Assembly (NCBI RefSeq): GCF_031755915.1
Contig: NC_083387.1
Span: 14,095,001-14,159,000, forward strand
DNA from: Ziziphus jujuba
Taxonomy: Eukaryota > Streptophyta > Magnoliopsida > Rosales > Rhamnaceae
Direction: 5' to 3'
DNA length: 64,000 nt
Shown piece after piece: positions 1 through 9,992 of this stretch (positions are counted from its first letter, which is position 1; every line of letters begins with the position of its first letter). Below the pieces are notes generated by a model. It made no database searches. It worked only from the letters and a program-made list of their open reading frames with translations, and was not told where the DNA came from. A program made the position numbers and the translations under genes.

Positions 1-1127
1 GATTCCGCCCGAGCCCGCTCCACCGAGAACCCGTTGGGGTGCTGACTCGACACGGATGAAGACTAGGCCAAGCACAAGAGCTCAAATTAAGAGATTTAAG
101 GGCAACATGGGAGTATTTATACAGAGGGTAATCAATCTCAACAGAGCTTTTCCATACTTGAAGATACAAAGCCTATTCGAAGCATCCAAGTGGTGGAAGC
201 TGATACGGACCCGAGTGACGGTTTTGGTACATTTTTGGAGTCCAGGAAGCATGAAATGGTTCCAATGCTTTATGGGTACAATACATATGCCTAAGAGGTC
301 ATGGAATCAAGTTAAAGTAGCCTCAAATGCAATCAAAAAGGGCTTGTACGGACAGCATCAACAATTTGGCCGAATTTGCTGTATTGCTTGCTGGCTTTAC
401 TGTATTTTACTGTATTAGCCTTTTCTTATTTTTCCAAGCATGGGAAACATGTGGGACTTCATATTCAGCTTATTTGGCATCCTAAAAAAACATCTAGAAG
501 CTGATTTGAAGCTCAAAGAGGTCAAAAATTGGTCAAAGTCAACTTGATAAAAAAGGCTAGAATTTTTAGTTTCCTAATTTGTTTTTACTTTTTATTTTAG
601 GAAACTGCCATTACTTTTTGACATTTATTTATTTATTTTCTAGAAAAATAACTTTAGGAAGGTTTTTATTTATTCTTTCCATTGTAAATTAATTAATTCC
701 TAATTTAATATAAAGGAATTAATTAATCAAACTTAGATTAGGAAAGGAAGTATAGTTTCAGCCAGGTTTCTTTATGTGTGGTGGCTGGTTTTTCTTTATT
801 TTTAGGGTTTTATTTCGTGGCTTTGTAGCCTATTTAAAGGCTTTTTTTTCAATATGAATAAAACTTTGATTTGATTAAGAAAATACTTGTGAGATTAATT
901 ATCTCTTTGTTCTTTGAGAACACCTAAAACACCATTAGAGAATTGGTTGTTTTAGCTTGACTTATCAATAGGTTTTCCATCCCCTATTGTGGCGTCTACA
1001 TTATACCAAGGTTTCTAACCACAGGTTGGTTAGGGGTTGAGGTCCATTCCATTAGAACTTGAACTTAATTAAAGATCCGGGCTAATATAATACGGGTTTA
1101 GGAGCAGGTCGTCCTAGGTTCGTATCA
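1..1127 (+). repeat. E1 5' LTR (first 6 bases outside the window)
   Basis: Repeated at 5191-6026. It ends CGTATCA, two bases before the primer site, as in the other family E LTRs. Full length would be 1133 bp. The first part (56-418) is an open frame matching the C-terminal end of the E1 ORF, because in this family the coding frame runs into the 3' LTR. Confidence 0.92.
831..862 (+). promoter_or_regulatory. LTR TATA-like box and polyadenylation-like signal
   Basis: TATTTAAAGG at 831-840 is followed by AATAAA at 857-862. The TATTTAAAGG motif recurs at the same LTR position in E2, E3 and E4, which supports a role in the U3/R region. Function is inferred from position and motif only. The matching part of the E1 3' LTR is deleted. 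Confidence 0.5.
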
Positions 1128-1129
1128 TT

Positions 1130-1141
1130 TGGTATCAGAGC
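1130..1141 (+). other. E1 primer-binding site (initiator Met tRNA)
   Basis: TGGTATCAGAGC complements the 3' end of plant initiator methionine tRNA and lies two bases after the LTR end. It is the expected start of minus-strand DNA synthesis. The same site occurs in E3 and E4, and with one changed base in E2 and E5. Confidence 0.9.
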
Positions 1142-2302
1142 TAAATTTTGTTCAGGTTTGATCTATCTTTATTTGCTTTATTTGTTTTTGTGTTATTCTG
1201 CAATTTTAGCATTAGGTTAAGGTTGCATCCATCCTATACACATTCAGCATCTTTAAAAAAAAAAAAAAAAATTCATTCCTAGTTGAATTAGGATTTCCTA
1301 GTTTTATCGTATTTTTGTTTCCTAGTTTGTTGGTTGTCTTTTATCATTGTTCTTGTTAATTTAGTTTTTGTTGATTTTTCTTTGCTGTTTTAGTCTTAAA
1401 TATTTGCATTCATATATTCCACAAAAAAAAAAAAAAAAAAAAAAACCAGATTGCGGCAACATTTAAAAAAAAAAAATACTGCACATTTATGTTTATTTGG
1501 AGGTCACGGGTTTGGTGAATTTTTGGAGTTGGAATTGCAAATTTGTTGTTTATTCTTGATACTGCAGTTGTGTCTGATATTCAGTGAGTGAAAAAAAAAA
1601 AAAAAAGAGAAAAAGAAAAAGAAAGCCGGATATAAAAAAAAAAAATTATATATATATCGGTTTGTTGAAAATTGGTGTTGAAGTTTGTTGCTGGAAATTT
1701 TTTTTGTAACTGCTGATTTGTTAATTATTTATTCCATATTTGGAGTTTCTGGAGAGTTATTTTTGCTGCTGGATATTTGAGTTTGAGTGTTAAATTATTT
1801 GGATTAAAATCAGTTAAAGGATTTGATACAAAACTTGAATTACAAAGAACAACAACCAACACTTTTCTATTTTTTGTTCTCTTTGATTCTTGTTCGTATT
1901 TGAATTTCTTTTCCTGGAATTTTATTCTTGAACTCATAATCTACTACCATCTGGTGCAGTTTTCAAAAATTCCAACGTTTTCCCATTATTTTGTGTTTTC
2001 TTGTCTAGAAAGCCGAAAAATTAGGATTTGTTGGATTCTTTCAGTATTGCCTACTTTTTGCTTACTGTTTGTTGATAAGTTTAATTAAAACATACTAGTG
2101 ATCTAATTGCTGTTTTGTGGGTGTTTTAATTAGAACTTTGAGATAACTCATTGAGTGGAAAAAGGCAAGAGTGTGTGAGCTTAAAAGAGGGTAAAAGCCG
2201 AAACTAGTGTGCAAACACGAGTGTCGAGACCTTGTTTGAGTGAAACACGTGAGGGAGTGAATATTGTGAGGATTTATTTTATTTTTGTAGTATTTTACTA
2301 AC
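1142..2302 (+). other. E1 untranslated leader with A-runs
   Basis: Noncoding stretch between primer site and gag. It holds runs of A at about 1254-1270, 1423-1444 and 1591-1606. The same leader with the same runs is present in E2, E3 and E4. Short ORFs here are not conserved as protein. It may carry packaging signals, but nothing in the sequence proves that. Confidence 0.7.
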
Positions 2303-5300
2303 ATGGCAGATTCTAGAATAAGAAGAGGAGATCCACCCTTGAGGATCAATGAGGAAGAGTCCGTAGCATTCCATGGCAATGTCCGAGCTACCGGGAGCGG
2401 AGACCAAGTGGACATGAGAGCTGTTTTGGAGTCAATACAGCGTGTTAGTGCTCAAGTTGAGCATGTGAATCAAATAATGGGAAGGCTAGAAGCCTCACAA
2501 GAAATGCCGAACACAAGAAATAGGCAAGAATTCCATGGAGGACGAGGCCGAGGACGAGGAGGTCGCGAGAGACCGAGAGAGGAATTTGATGAGGAGCCAT
2601 TCGATGGAGAATTTGAGGAAGGTATGGATGAAACTTTTGCTGTCCAAGATAGAGCTGTCCGTGGAAGATATAGGAGGGAAGATATAGATGATGATTTGGG
2701 AAATATCAAGATCAACATTCCACCATTCATGGGAAAAAGTGATCCCGAGGCGTATTTGGAGTGGGAAGAAAAGATGGAGATGATATTCGACTGCCATAAT
2801 TATTCGGAGGGTAAAAAGGTGAAGTTGGCAGCAATGGAGTTTGGCCATTATGCACTCCAATGGTGGACGAATGAGCAAAACACCCGAAGGAGAGTTGGTG
2901 ATGACTTGATCACAACATGGCGACAAATGAAAGGAGCCATGAGAAAGCGATTTGTGCCATCACATTACCATAGGTTGCTGCATCAAAGGCTTCAATCTTT
3001 GTCTCAAGGAAGTAGGTCCGTGGAGAATTATTACAAAGAGATGGAGATGCTCATGATGAGGCTGAATATGAATGAGGATAGGGAGGCAACAATGGCGAGA
3101 TTTCTTGGTGGTTTGAACCGTGACATTGCCAACCAGCTTGAATTGCAACAATACTTGGAGTTGAAGGAGATGTTGCATGTTGCCATTAAGCTTGAGCACC
3201 AATTTAAGAGGAGGGGTGTAAGCTCATGGTTTGGAGGTGTTTCCAACAGTGGAAGGTCCAATTCTAGTGGCTGGAGGAACAATCCCATCTATGAAAGCAA
3301 GCCAAAGCCGAAAGTCAAAGAAGAAAGTTCAAACTGGCCAAGGAAGGAGACTAGAATCAAATCTGTCCAAGCACCAAAGAATGAGGTAAAATTAGATCCT
3401 AAACCTTCTAGAACTCATGATGTTGTGTGTTTTAAGTGCCAGGGAGGAGGACACATTGATAGCCAATGCCCGAATAGAAGAATCATGGTGTTAAAGGGCA
3501 ATGACGAGCTAGAATCGGAAAGTGAAGAAAGTGAGGATAAAGCCAAGCAAAAGGAGGAGGACTTGGAGGATGAACCCAAAACCTTGCAAGCATCCAATGC
3601 TGAATTAAACTTGCTTTCTAGGAGAGTACTTGCTGCATACAAAGATGAGGATGAAATTCAAAGAGAGAACATCTTCCACACCCAATGTGAAATTCAAGGT
3701 AAGATTTGTAGTATGATTATTGATAGTGGAAGTTGTACAAATGTAATTAGTAACATTGTAGTTGATAAATTAGGCTTAATAACTATTAAACATCCAGAAC
3801 CTTATAGATTACAATGGCTTAATGATGGTGGTGAAATAAAAGTGAATAAACAAACCAAAGTAAAATTTAATATAGGTAGATATGAGGATGTAGTTTTATG
3901 TGATATTGTACCCATGATTGCTGGACATATACTATTAGGTAGGCCATGGCAATTTGATAAAGATGCTACTCATTTTGGTCGAGAAAATAGTATTGTTTTC
4001 AGGTTTAAAGGGAAGAAGGTCAAGCTGGAACCATTATCGCTTAAAGAGGTTTACAAAGACCAATTACAAATGCAACAAAGGAGAGAAGCCGAAAAGCTCA
4101 AGGAAAAAGCAAGTATGGCACCAACGGCTTCACCATCCTTTCAAGAAGGTAAGAATGCGGTTGCTGATCAAGGTAAGGTTTCTAAGACTCATATTGAGTG
4201 GAAATATCAAGGAAAAACCGAAAGAGAGGGGAAAGAAAGTGGCAAACCCAAGAGCTTGGAGAAGGAAGGGAAATCCGAAGGTTTGCGCCAGTCTGAGAGA
4301 GAAAAAGAAAAAGAAAGAAAAGAAAGGTCAAGTAGCAACTTTTATTTGAGTTTAGGGGATATTAATAAGGTTATTGAGTGTAAGAAACCTTTGCTGGTCA
4401 TGATTTATAAAGAAAATTATTTTAAAGATCAAACTAACATTGAAGAACTTGAATTGCCAAGTTCAATGATTTCTCTTTTGAAGGAATTTGGAGATGTCTT
4501 CCCAAATGAAATTCCAAGTGGACTACCATCCAATCAAGAGGGAAAAGGTGAGCTTGTTGTCCAAGGTAAGTCTTCTAATACTCAGGTTGTGTGGAAAAAT
4601 TTTAATAAAACCAAGAGTGAAAAATTTGGTGCAAAAGCCGAGAGTGAGGAAGGTGAGATGGCCGTGAGTGAGAAAGGAAAAGGAAGACAAGAAATGAAGA
4701 ATATAAATTTTTATCTTAGCTTTGGTGATGTTAATAAAGTAATTATGAATAAGAAATCATTGCTGACCATGAATTTTAAGGATGCTTATTTAAAGATGTC
4801 TTTATTGAATAGAACTTTATCTGCATTGTTGAGAGCTTTACTTAGTGGCAATTTGAAAATTTGGGAAATATTGTTTGCTAACTTTAAAAAATGTAATTTT
4901 TACCATAATGAGCATGTATTTCTAGATTTTACTGTAATAGTGTTTGACCCAGGAGAATTGGTTTTGTTGCACTTACGAAAGGAAAGGTTTCCTAATCAAA
5001 GAAAGTCAAAGCTCATGCCGCCTATGGATGGACCTTTTCAAGTTTTGGAGCCGAATAACAAGAATGCCTACAAGCTTGATTTACCGGGTGAGAATAACAT
5101 GAGTGATGCATTTAATGTTGCTGATTTAACTCCTTTTGCTGCAGCTGATGATCTTGATTTGAGGACAAATCCTTTTCAAGAGGAGGGGAATGATGTGATT
5201 CCGCCCGAGCCCGCTCCACCGAGAACCCGTTGGGGTGCTGACTCGACACGGATGAAGACTAGGCCAAGCACAAGAGCTCAAATTAAGAGATTTAAGGGCA

Positions 5301-5614
5301 ACCTGGGAGTATTTATACAGAGGGTAATCAATCTCAACAGAGCTTTTCCATACTTGAAGATACAAAGCCTATTCGAAGCATCCAAGTGGTGGAAGCTGAT
5401 ACGGACCCGAGTGACGGTTTTGGTACATTTTTGGAGTCCAGGAAGCATGAAATGGTTCCAATGCTTTATGGGTTCAATACATATGCCTAAGAGGTCATGG
5501 AATCAAGTTAAAGAAGCCTCAAATGCAATCAAAAAGGGCTTGTACGGACAGCATCAACAATTTGGCCGAATTTGCTGTATTGCTTGCTGGCTTTACTGTA
5601 TTTTACTGTATTAG
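2303..5614 (+). CDS. E1 gag-protease polyprotein with integrase tail, no reverse transcriptase
   Basis: 1103 codons without a stop. Order: charged and Arg/Gly-rich N-terminus (about 70-130), gag core (about 135-310), CCHC zinc knuckle with C376, C379, H384 and C389, and aspartic protease with DSG at 474-476. The protease-RT linker follows at about 617-743 and ends in [12 protein letters not shown] (731-742), where gypsy reverse transcriptase would begin. Instead the linker type repeats at about 744-833, then comes a piece of integrase core C-terminus (834-857, [12 protein letters not shown]), then the integrase C-terminal region (about 882-946). From about residue 963 the frame lies in the 3' LTR. 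The last 70 or so residues appear out of frame relative to E4 and E6, so the hydrophobic end is probably not a real domain. The start codon is the first ATG after the leader and is shared with E3. It could still supply gag and protease; catalysis of copying must come from elsewhere. Confidence 0.85.
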   Translation: MADSRIRRGDPPLRINEEESVAFHGNVRATGSGDQVDMRAVLESIQRVSAQVEHVNQIMGRLEASQEMPNTRNRQEFHGGRGRGRGGRERPREEFDEEPFDGEFEEGMDETFAVQDRAVRGRYRREDIDDDLGNIKINIPPFMGKSDPEAYLEWEEKMEMIFDCHNYSEGKKVKLAAMEFGHYALQWWTNEQNTRRRVGDDLITTWRQMKGAMRKRFVPSHYHRLLHQRLQSLSQGSRSVENYYKEMEMLMMRLNMNEDREATMARFLGGLNRDIANQLELQQYLELKEMLHVAIKLEHQFKRRGVSSWFGGVSNSGRSNSSGWRNNPIYESKPKPKVKEESSNWPRKETRIKSVQAPKNEVKLDPKPSRTHDVVCFKCQGGGHIDSQCPNRRIMVLKGNDELESESEESEDKAKQKEEDLEDEPKTLQASNAELNLLSRRVLAAYKDEDEIQRENIFHTQCEIQGKICSMIIDSGSCTNVISNIVVDKLGLITIKHPEPYRLQWLNDGGEIKVNKQTKVKFNIGRYEDVVLCDIVPMIAGHILLGRPWQFDKDATHFGRENSIVFRFKGKKVKLEPLSLKEVYKDQLQMQQRREAEKLKEKASMAPTASPSFQEGKNAVADQGKVSKTHIEWKYQGKTEREGKESGKPKSLEKEGKSEGLRQSEREKEKERKERSSSNFYLSLGDINKVIECKKPLLVMIYKENYFKDQTNIEELELPSSMISLLKEFGDVFPNEIPSGLPSNQEGKGELVVQGKSSNTQVVWKNFNKTKSEKFGAKAESEEGEMAVSEKGKGRQEMKNINFYLSFGDVNKVIMNKKSLLTMNFKDAYLKMSLLNRTLSALLRALLSGNLKIWEILFANFKKCNFYHNEHVFLDFTVIVFDPGELVLLHLRKERFPNQRKSKLMPPMDGPFQVLEPNNKNAYKLDLPGENNMSDAFNVADLTPFAAADDLDLRTNPFQEEGNDVIPPEPAPPRTRWGADSTRMKTRPSTRAQIKRFKGNLGVFIQRVINLNRAFPYLKIQSLFEASKWWKLIRTRVTVLVHFWSPGSMKWFQCFMGSIHMPKRSWNQVKEASNAIKKGLYGQHQQFGRICCIACWLYCILLY

Positions 5615-6026
5615 CCTTTTCTTATTTTTCCAAGCATGGGCAACGTGTGGGACTTCATATTCAGCTTATTTGGCATCCTAAAAAAACATCTAGAAGCTGA
5701 TTTGAAGCTCAAAGAGGTCAAAGATTGGTCAAAGTCAACTTGATAAAAAAGGCTAGCATTTTTAGTTTCCTAATTTGTTTTTACTTTTTGTTTTAGGAAA
5801 CTGCCATTACTTTTTGACATTTATTTATTTATTTTCTGGAAAAATAACTTGAGGAAGGTTTTTATTTATTCTTTCCATTGTAAATTAATTAATTCCTATT
5901 TTAATATAAAGGAATTAATTAATCAAACTTAGATTAGGAGGTCCATTCCATTAGAACTTGAACTTAATTAAAGATCCGGGCTAATATAATACGGGTTTAG
6001 GAGCAGGTCGTCCTAGGTTCGTATCA
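5191..6026 (+). repeat. E1 3' LTR with internal deletion
   Basis: Begins TGATGTGATTCC after the purine tract AGAGGAGGGGAA (5179-5190) and ends CGTATCA. It is 836 bp against 1133 bp for the 5' LTR. The missing 297 bp correspond to 744-1040 of the 5' LTR, joined as GATTAGGAGGTCC. The lost part contains the TATA-like box and AATAAA, so a transcript from the 5' LTR would lack its usual end signal. Confidence 0.9.
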
Positions 6027-7807
6027 TCTTCTTTGTTGCATTTGTAATTGGTGTTTGTAAACCTCTTTAGGAGATAATGGTTCCAGCTTGACCTTCTTCC
6101 CTTTAAACCTAAAAACAATACTATTTTCTCGACCAAATGAATAGCATCTTTATCAAATTGCCATGGCCTACCTAATAGTATATGTCCCGCAATCATGGGT
6201 ACAATATCACATAAAACTACATCCTCATATCTATCTATACTAAATTTTTCTTTGGCTTGTTTGTTTACTTTCATCTCACCACTATTATTACGCCATTGTA
6301 ATCTATATGGTTTAGGATGTTTTATTGTTTTTAAGCCCAATTTATCAACTACAAGGTTACTTATTATATTAGTACAACTCCCACTATCTATAATCATGCT
6401 ACAAATTTTACCTTGTATTTCACAACGAGTGTGGAAGATGTTCTTTCGTTGAATTTATTCTTCATCCTTGTAAACAGCAAGTACCCTCCTTGAGACCAAA
6501 TTTAGCTCAACATTTGATGTGTTTAATGGTTCAGCCTCATCATCAAGTCCTTCATCTACTTGTTCGATTTCAGCCTCACTAGCCTCACTCTCGGATTCCA
6601 CCTCTCCATTACCCCTAATTACCATTATCCTTCTATTCGGGCATCGGCTGGCTATATGTCCTCTTCCTTGGCACTTGAAACAAATAATTTCTCTTGACTT
6701 TTGAAGTTTAAGTTTAGATTTTACCTCACCTTTAATGGCTTGGGCAGATTCGATTTTAAATTCTCTTCTTGGCCGATTGGTAGCTTCTTCACCAAGTTTC
6801 GGCTTCAGCTTGCTTTCATAAGTGGAATTGTTTTTCCAGCCACTTGAACTTGTCCTTCCACTGCTAGAAACTCCTCTAAACCATGTGCTAACACCCCTCC
6901 TCTTGAATTGGTTCTCAAGCTTAATTGCTACATGCAACATCTCCTCCAACTCCAAGTATTGTTGTAATTCAAGCTGGTTGGCAATGTCACGGTTCAAACC
7001 ACCCAGAAATCTTGCCATTGTTGCCTCCCTATCCTCATTCATATTCAGCCTCATCATTAACGTCTCCATCTCTTTGTAATAATCCTCCATGGACCTACTT
7101 CCTTGAGACAAAGATTGAAGCCTTTGATGCAGCAACCTATGGTAATGGGATGGCACAAATCGTTTCCTCATGGCTCCTTTCATTTGACGCCATGTCGAGA
7201 TTAAATCATCACCAACTCTCCTTCAGGTATTTTGCTCATTGGTCCACCATTGGAGTGCATAATGTCCAAACTCCATTGCTGCCAACTTCACCTTCTTACC
7301 TTCCAAATAGTTGTGACAGTCAAAAATCATCTCCATTTTTTCTTCCCACTTCAAATAAGCTTCGGGATCACTTTTACCCATAAAAGGTGAGATGTTAACC
7401 TTGATGTTTCCCAAATCATCATCTGTATCTTCCCTCCTATATCTTCCATGGCTAGCTCTATCTTGAACAGCAAAAGTTTCATCCTTACCTTCTTCAAAGT
7501 CTCCATCGAATGCCTCCTCATCAAATTCCTCTCTCGGTCTCTTGCGACCTCCTTGTCCTTGGCCTTGTCCTCCATGGAATTCTCGCCTATTTCTTGTATT
7601 CGGCATTCTTTGTGAGGCTTCTAGTCTTCTCACTCTTTGATTCACATGCTCAACTTGAGCACTAACCCGCTGTATTAACTCCAATACAGCTCTCGTGTCC
7701 ACTTGGTCTCCACTCCCGGTAGCTCGGGCATCGCCATGGAATGCTACGGACTCCTCCTCATTGATCCTCAAGGATGGCTCTCCTCTCCTCTTTCTTGATT
7801 CTGTCAT
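6027..7807 (-). pseudogene. E2 gag-protease, broken by two stops and a frameshift
   Basis: Same protein type as the E1 ORF through the protease. The start ATG is at 7805-7807. Gag runs to a TGA at 7223-7225 replacing an Arg codon of E1, continues in the same frame with a CCHC knuckle ([14 protein letters not shown]), and meets a TAA at 6455-6457 replacing a Gln codon. Protease DSG follows in frame. Near 6135 one T of the coding strand is missing compared with E1 and E3, which shifts the frame. Both stops can arise by a single C-to-T change. The sequence ends at the E1 junction, about where the E1 protein has its QLQMQQRR motif. Confidence 0.88.
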
Positions 7808-8956
7808 GTTAGTATAATAATGCAATAGAAATAAAATAGGACCTTACAATTTCACTCCCTTACGTGTTTCACTCAAATGAGGACTCGACACTTGTGTTTG
7901 CACACTTGTTTTGGCTTTTACCCTCTTTTAAGCTCACACACTCTTGCCTTTTTCCACTCAATGAGTTACCTCAAAGTTCTAATTAAAACACCCACAAAAT
8001 AGAAATTAGATCACTAGTATGTTTTAATTAAACTTATCAACAAAACAATAAGCAAAAATAAACAAATACCGAACGGAATGAAAATACCTATTTTCGGTTT
8101 TTCTAGACAAAATAAAGCAAATTAATGAGAAAACTTTGGAATTTTGAAGAACTGAACCAGATGGTAATAGATTATGAGTTCAAGAATAAAATTCTAGAAA
8201 AAGAAATTCAAATACGAACAAGAATCAAAGAGAACAAAAATATAGAAAAGTGTTGGTTGTTGTTCTTGTAATTCAAGTTTTGTATCAAATCCTTTAACTA
8301 ATTTCAATCCAAATAATTGAAGCACCCAAAATCCAAATATCCAGCAGCAAAAATAATTTCCAAGCAACTCAAATATTGAATAAATAATCAAAAAACCAGC
8401 AGCTCCAACAAATTTCCAGCAAACAAATCAAACTCCAACAAACCGAAATATTTTTCTTTTCTTTTTATTTTATTTTATTCGGCTTTACCTCTTCTTTTTT
8501 ATTTTTTTTTTCACTCACAGAACATAAAAAGCTGCAGTAGCAAGAATAATTACCAAAATTGCAATTCCAACTCCAAAACAAACACCAACCCCGTGACCTC
8601 CAAATAAACACAAATGTGCCCTTTTTTTTTTTTTTTTTAAATGTTGCCGCAAACTCTTTTTTTTTTTTTGAATATATGAATGCAAATATTTAAGACTAAC
8701 ACAGCCAAAACAAAACAACAAAAACCAAAATCAACAAGAACAATGATGAAAAATAACCAACAAACTAGGAAACAAAAATACGATAAAACTAGGAAACCTA
8801 ATTCAACTAGGAATGAAATTTTTTTTTTTTGTTTTTTTTTTCAATGATGCAGAACATGTATGATGATATAAGCAACCTTAACCTAATGCTAAAATTGTAA
8901 ATTAACGTAAAAACAAATAAAGCAAAGAAGGATACATCAAACCTGAACAAAATTTA
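7808..8956 (-). other. E2 leader
   Basis: Minus-strand counterpart of the E1 leader, with T-runs on the + strand at about 8619-8638, 8656-8669 and 8819-8830. No coding sequence is supported. Confidence 0.7.
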
Positions 8957-8968
8957 GCTCTGATATCA
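8957..8968 (-). other. E2 primer-binding site
   Basis: GCTCTGATATCA on the + strand. It differs by one base from the standard Met-tRNA site and lies two bases from the LTR. Confidence 0.8.
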
Positions 8969-8970
8969 AA

Positions 8971-9992
8971 TGATACGAACCTAGGACGACCTGCTCCAAA
9001 ACCCGTATTATATTAGCCCGGATCTTAATTAAGTTCAAGTTCTAATGGAATTGACTTCAACCCCTAACCAACCTGTGGTTAGAAACTTTGGTATAATGTA
9101 GATGCCACAATAGGGGATGGAAAACCTATTGATATGTCAAGCTAAAACAATCAAATCTCTAATGGTGTTTTAGGTGTTCTCAAAGAACAAAGAGATAATT
9201 ACTCTCAGAAGTATTTTCTCAATCAAATCAAAGTTATGTTCTTATTGAAAAATAAGCCTTTAAATAGGCTTTGAAAGAAACAAAGTAAACCCTAAAAAAA
9301 AACCCTAGGAAAAACCGGCCACATACATAAAGAAACCTAGTTGGCCGAAACTATACTTCCTTTCCTAATCTAAGTTTGATTAATTAATTCCTTTATATTA
9401 AATTAGGAATTAATTAATTTACAATGGAAAGAATAAAATAAAACCTTCCTAAAGTTATTTTTCCAGAAAATAAATAAATAAAAACCCAAAAAGAAAGAAA
9501 GTCAACCGCAAATTAGGTAACGAGTTGACTTTGACATCTAGGTTGAATTATGTCTTCAACCGAGCTAACTTATATCTGCCTGATGTCCGAGCTAACTTAT
9601 GGTCTATCTGAGCTAACTAATGTTTGTCTAAGCTAACTGATGCCTTTCCGAGCTAACTTATGTCTGTTTGAGCTAACTGATGTCTGTCCGAGCTAAGTTA
9701 CGTCCGATGTCCGAAGTCCGAAGTCAAATGTCCGAGACATGGGTGTCCGATATAAAATGTCCAATGTATGGGTGTCCGATATATCAGCCTCCACCACTTG
9801 GATATTAAAACAGGTCTTTTATCTTTAGGTATGGACAAGCCCTTTTGAGAATTAATTACTTTCTGGATAAAGGCAGCAAGGTTGTCCTTAAACCTCTTAG
9901 CTTGAGCCCTAGTGATCGGTCCAGTCTTCATCAGTATCGGATCAGTACCCCAGTGAGTTGTTGGTGGTGCGAGCTCGGGCGGGTTTGCATCA
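8971..9992 (-). repeat. E2 5' LTR
   Basis: 1022 bp, bounded by TGATACGA (8971) and GCATCA (9992) on the + strand. The TATTTAAAGG box of the family is present on the minus strand near 9256-9270. Its U3 part differs from the other family E LTRs by a tandem array at 9555-9715. Confidence 0.87.
9555..9715 (-). repeat. Tandem array of about 20-bp units inside the E2 LTR
   Basis: About seven imperfect units built on GAGCTAACT(T/G)ATGTCTGTC, followed by shorter GTCCGAAGTCC-like units. No such array is seen at this place in the LTRs of E1, E3, E4, E5 or E6. Confidence 0.8.

Larger units (their letters stand above)
1..6026 (+). mobile_element. E1: Ty3/gypsy-type non-autonomous LTR element, 5' end cut by the window
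   Basis: The order is 5' LTR (1-1127), Met-tRNA primer site (1130-1141), A-rich leader, one long ORF (2303-5614), purine tract (5179-5190) and 3' LTR (5191-6026). The window opens at LTR base 7, judged from the 3' LTR, so the left target duplication lies outside. The right flank is E2 gag-protease sequence on the minus strand, so E1 is inserted in E2; the right-hand duplication should be TCTTC at 6027-6031. There is no reverse transcriptase or RNase H in the element, so it would have depended on enzymes from another copy. The two LTRs differ at roughly ten positions outside a 297-bp deletion. Confidence 0.9.
6027..9992 (-). mobile_element. E2: Ty3/gypsy family E element, 3' part missing
   Basis: Read on the minus strand: 5' LTR (9992-8971), primer site, leader, then gag and protease down to 6027, where E1 interrupts it. 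The remaining 3' part would lie left of the window. E2 is inserted in C1: the copia RT frame stops at 9993, and CTACC at 9993-9997 is the expected right target duplication. Confidence 0.85.

Noticed and set aside
5500..5614. Hydrophobic C-terminal end of the E1 ORF as an envelope-like or membrane domain
   Set aside because: The last part is out of frame compared with E4 and E6 and lies in the LTR, so the hydrophobic run is most likely accidental.
9541..9715. CRISPR-like array
   Set aside because: Units are contiguous and imperfect without spacers, inside a plant LTR.
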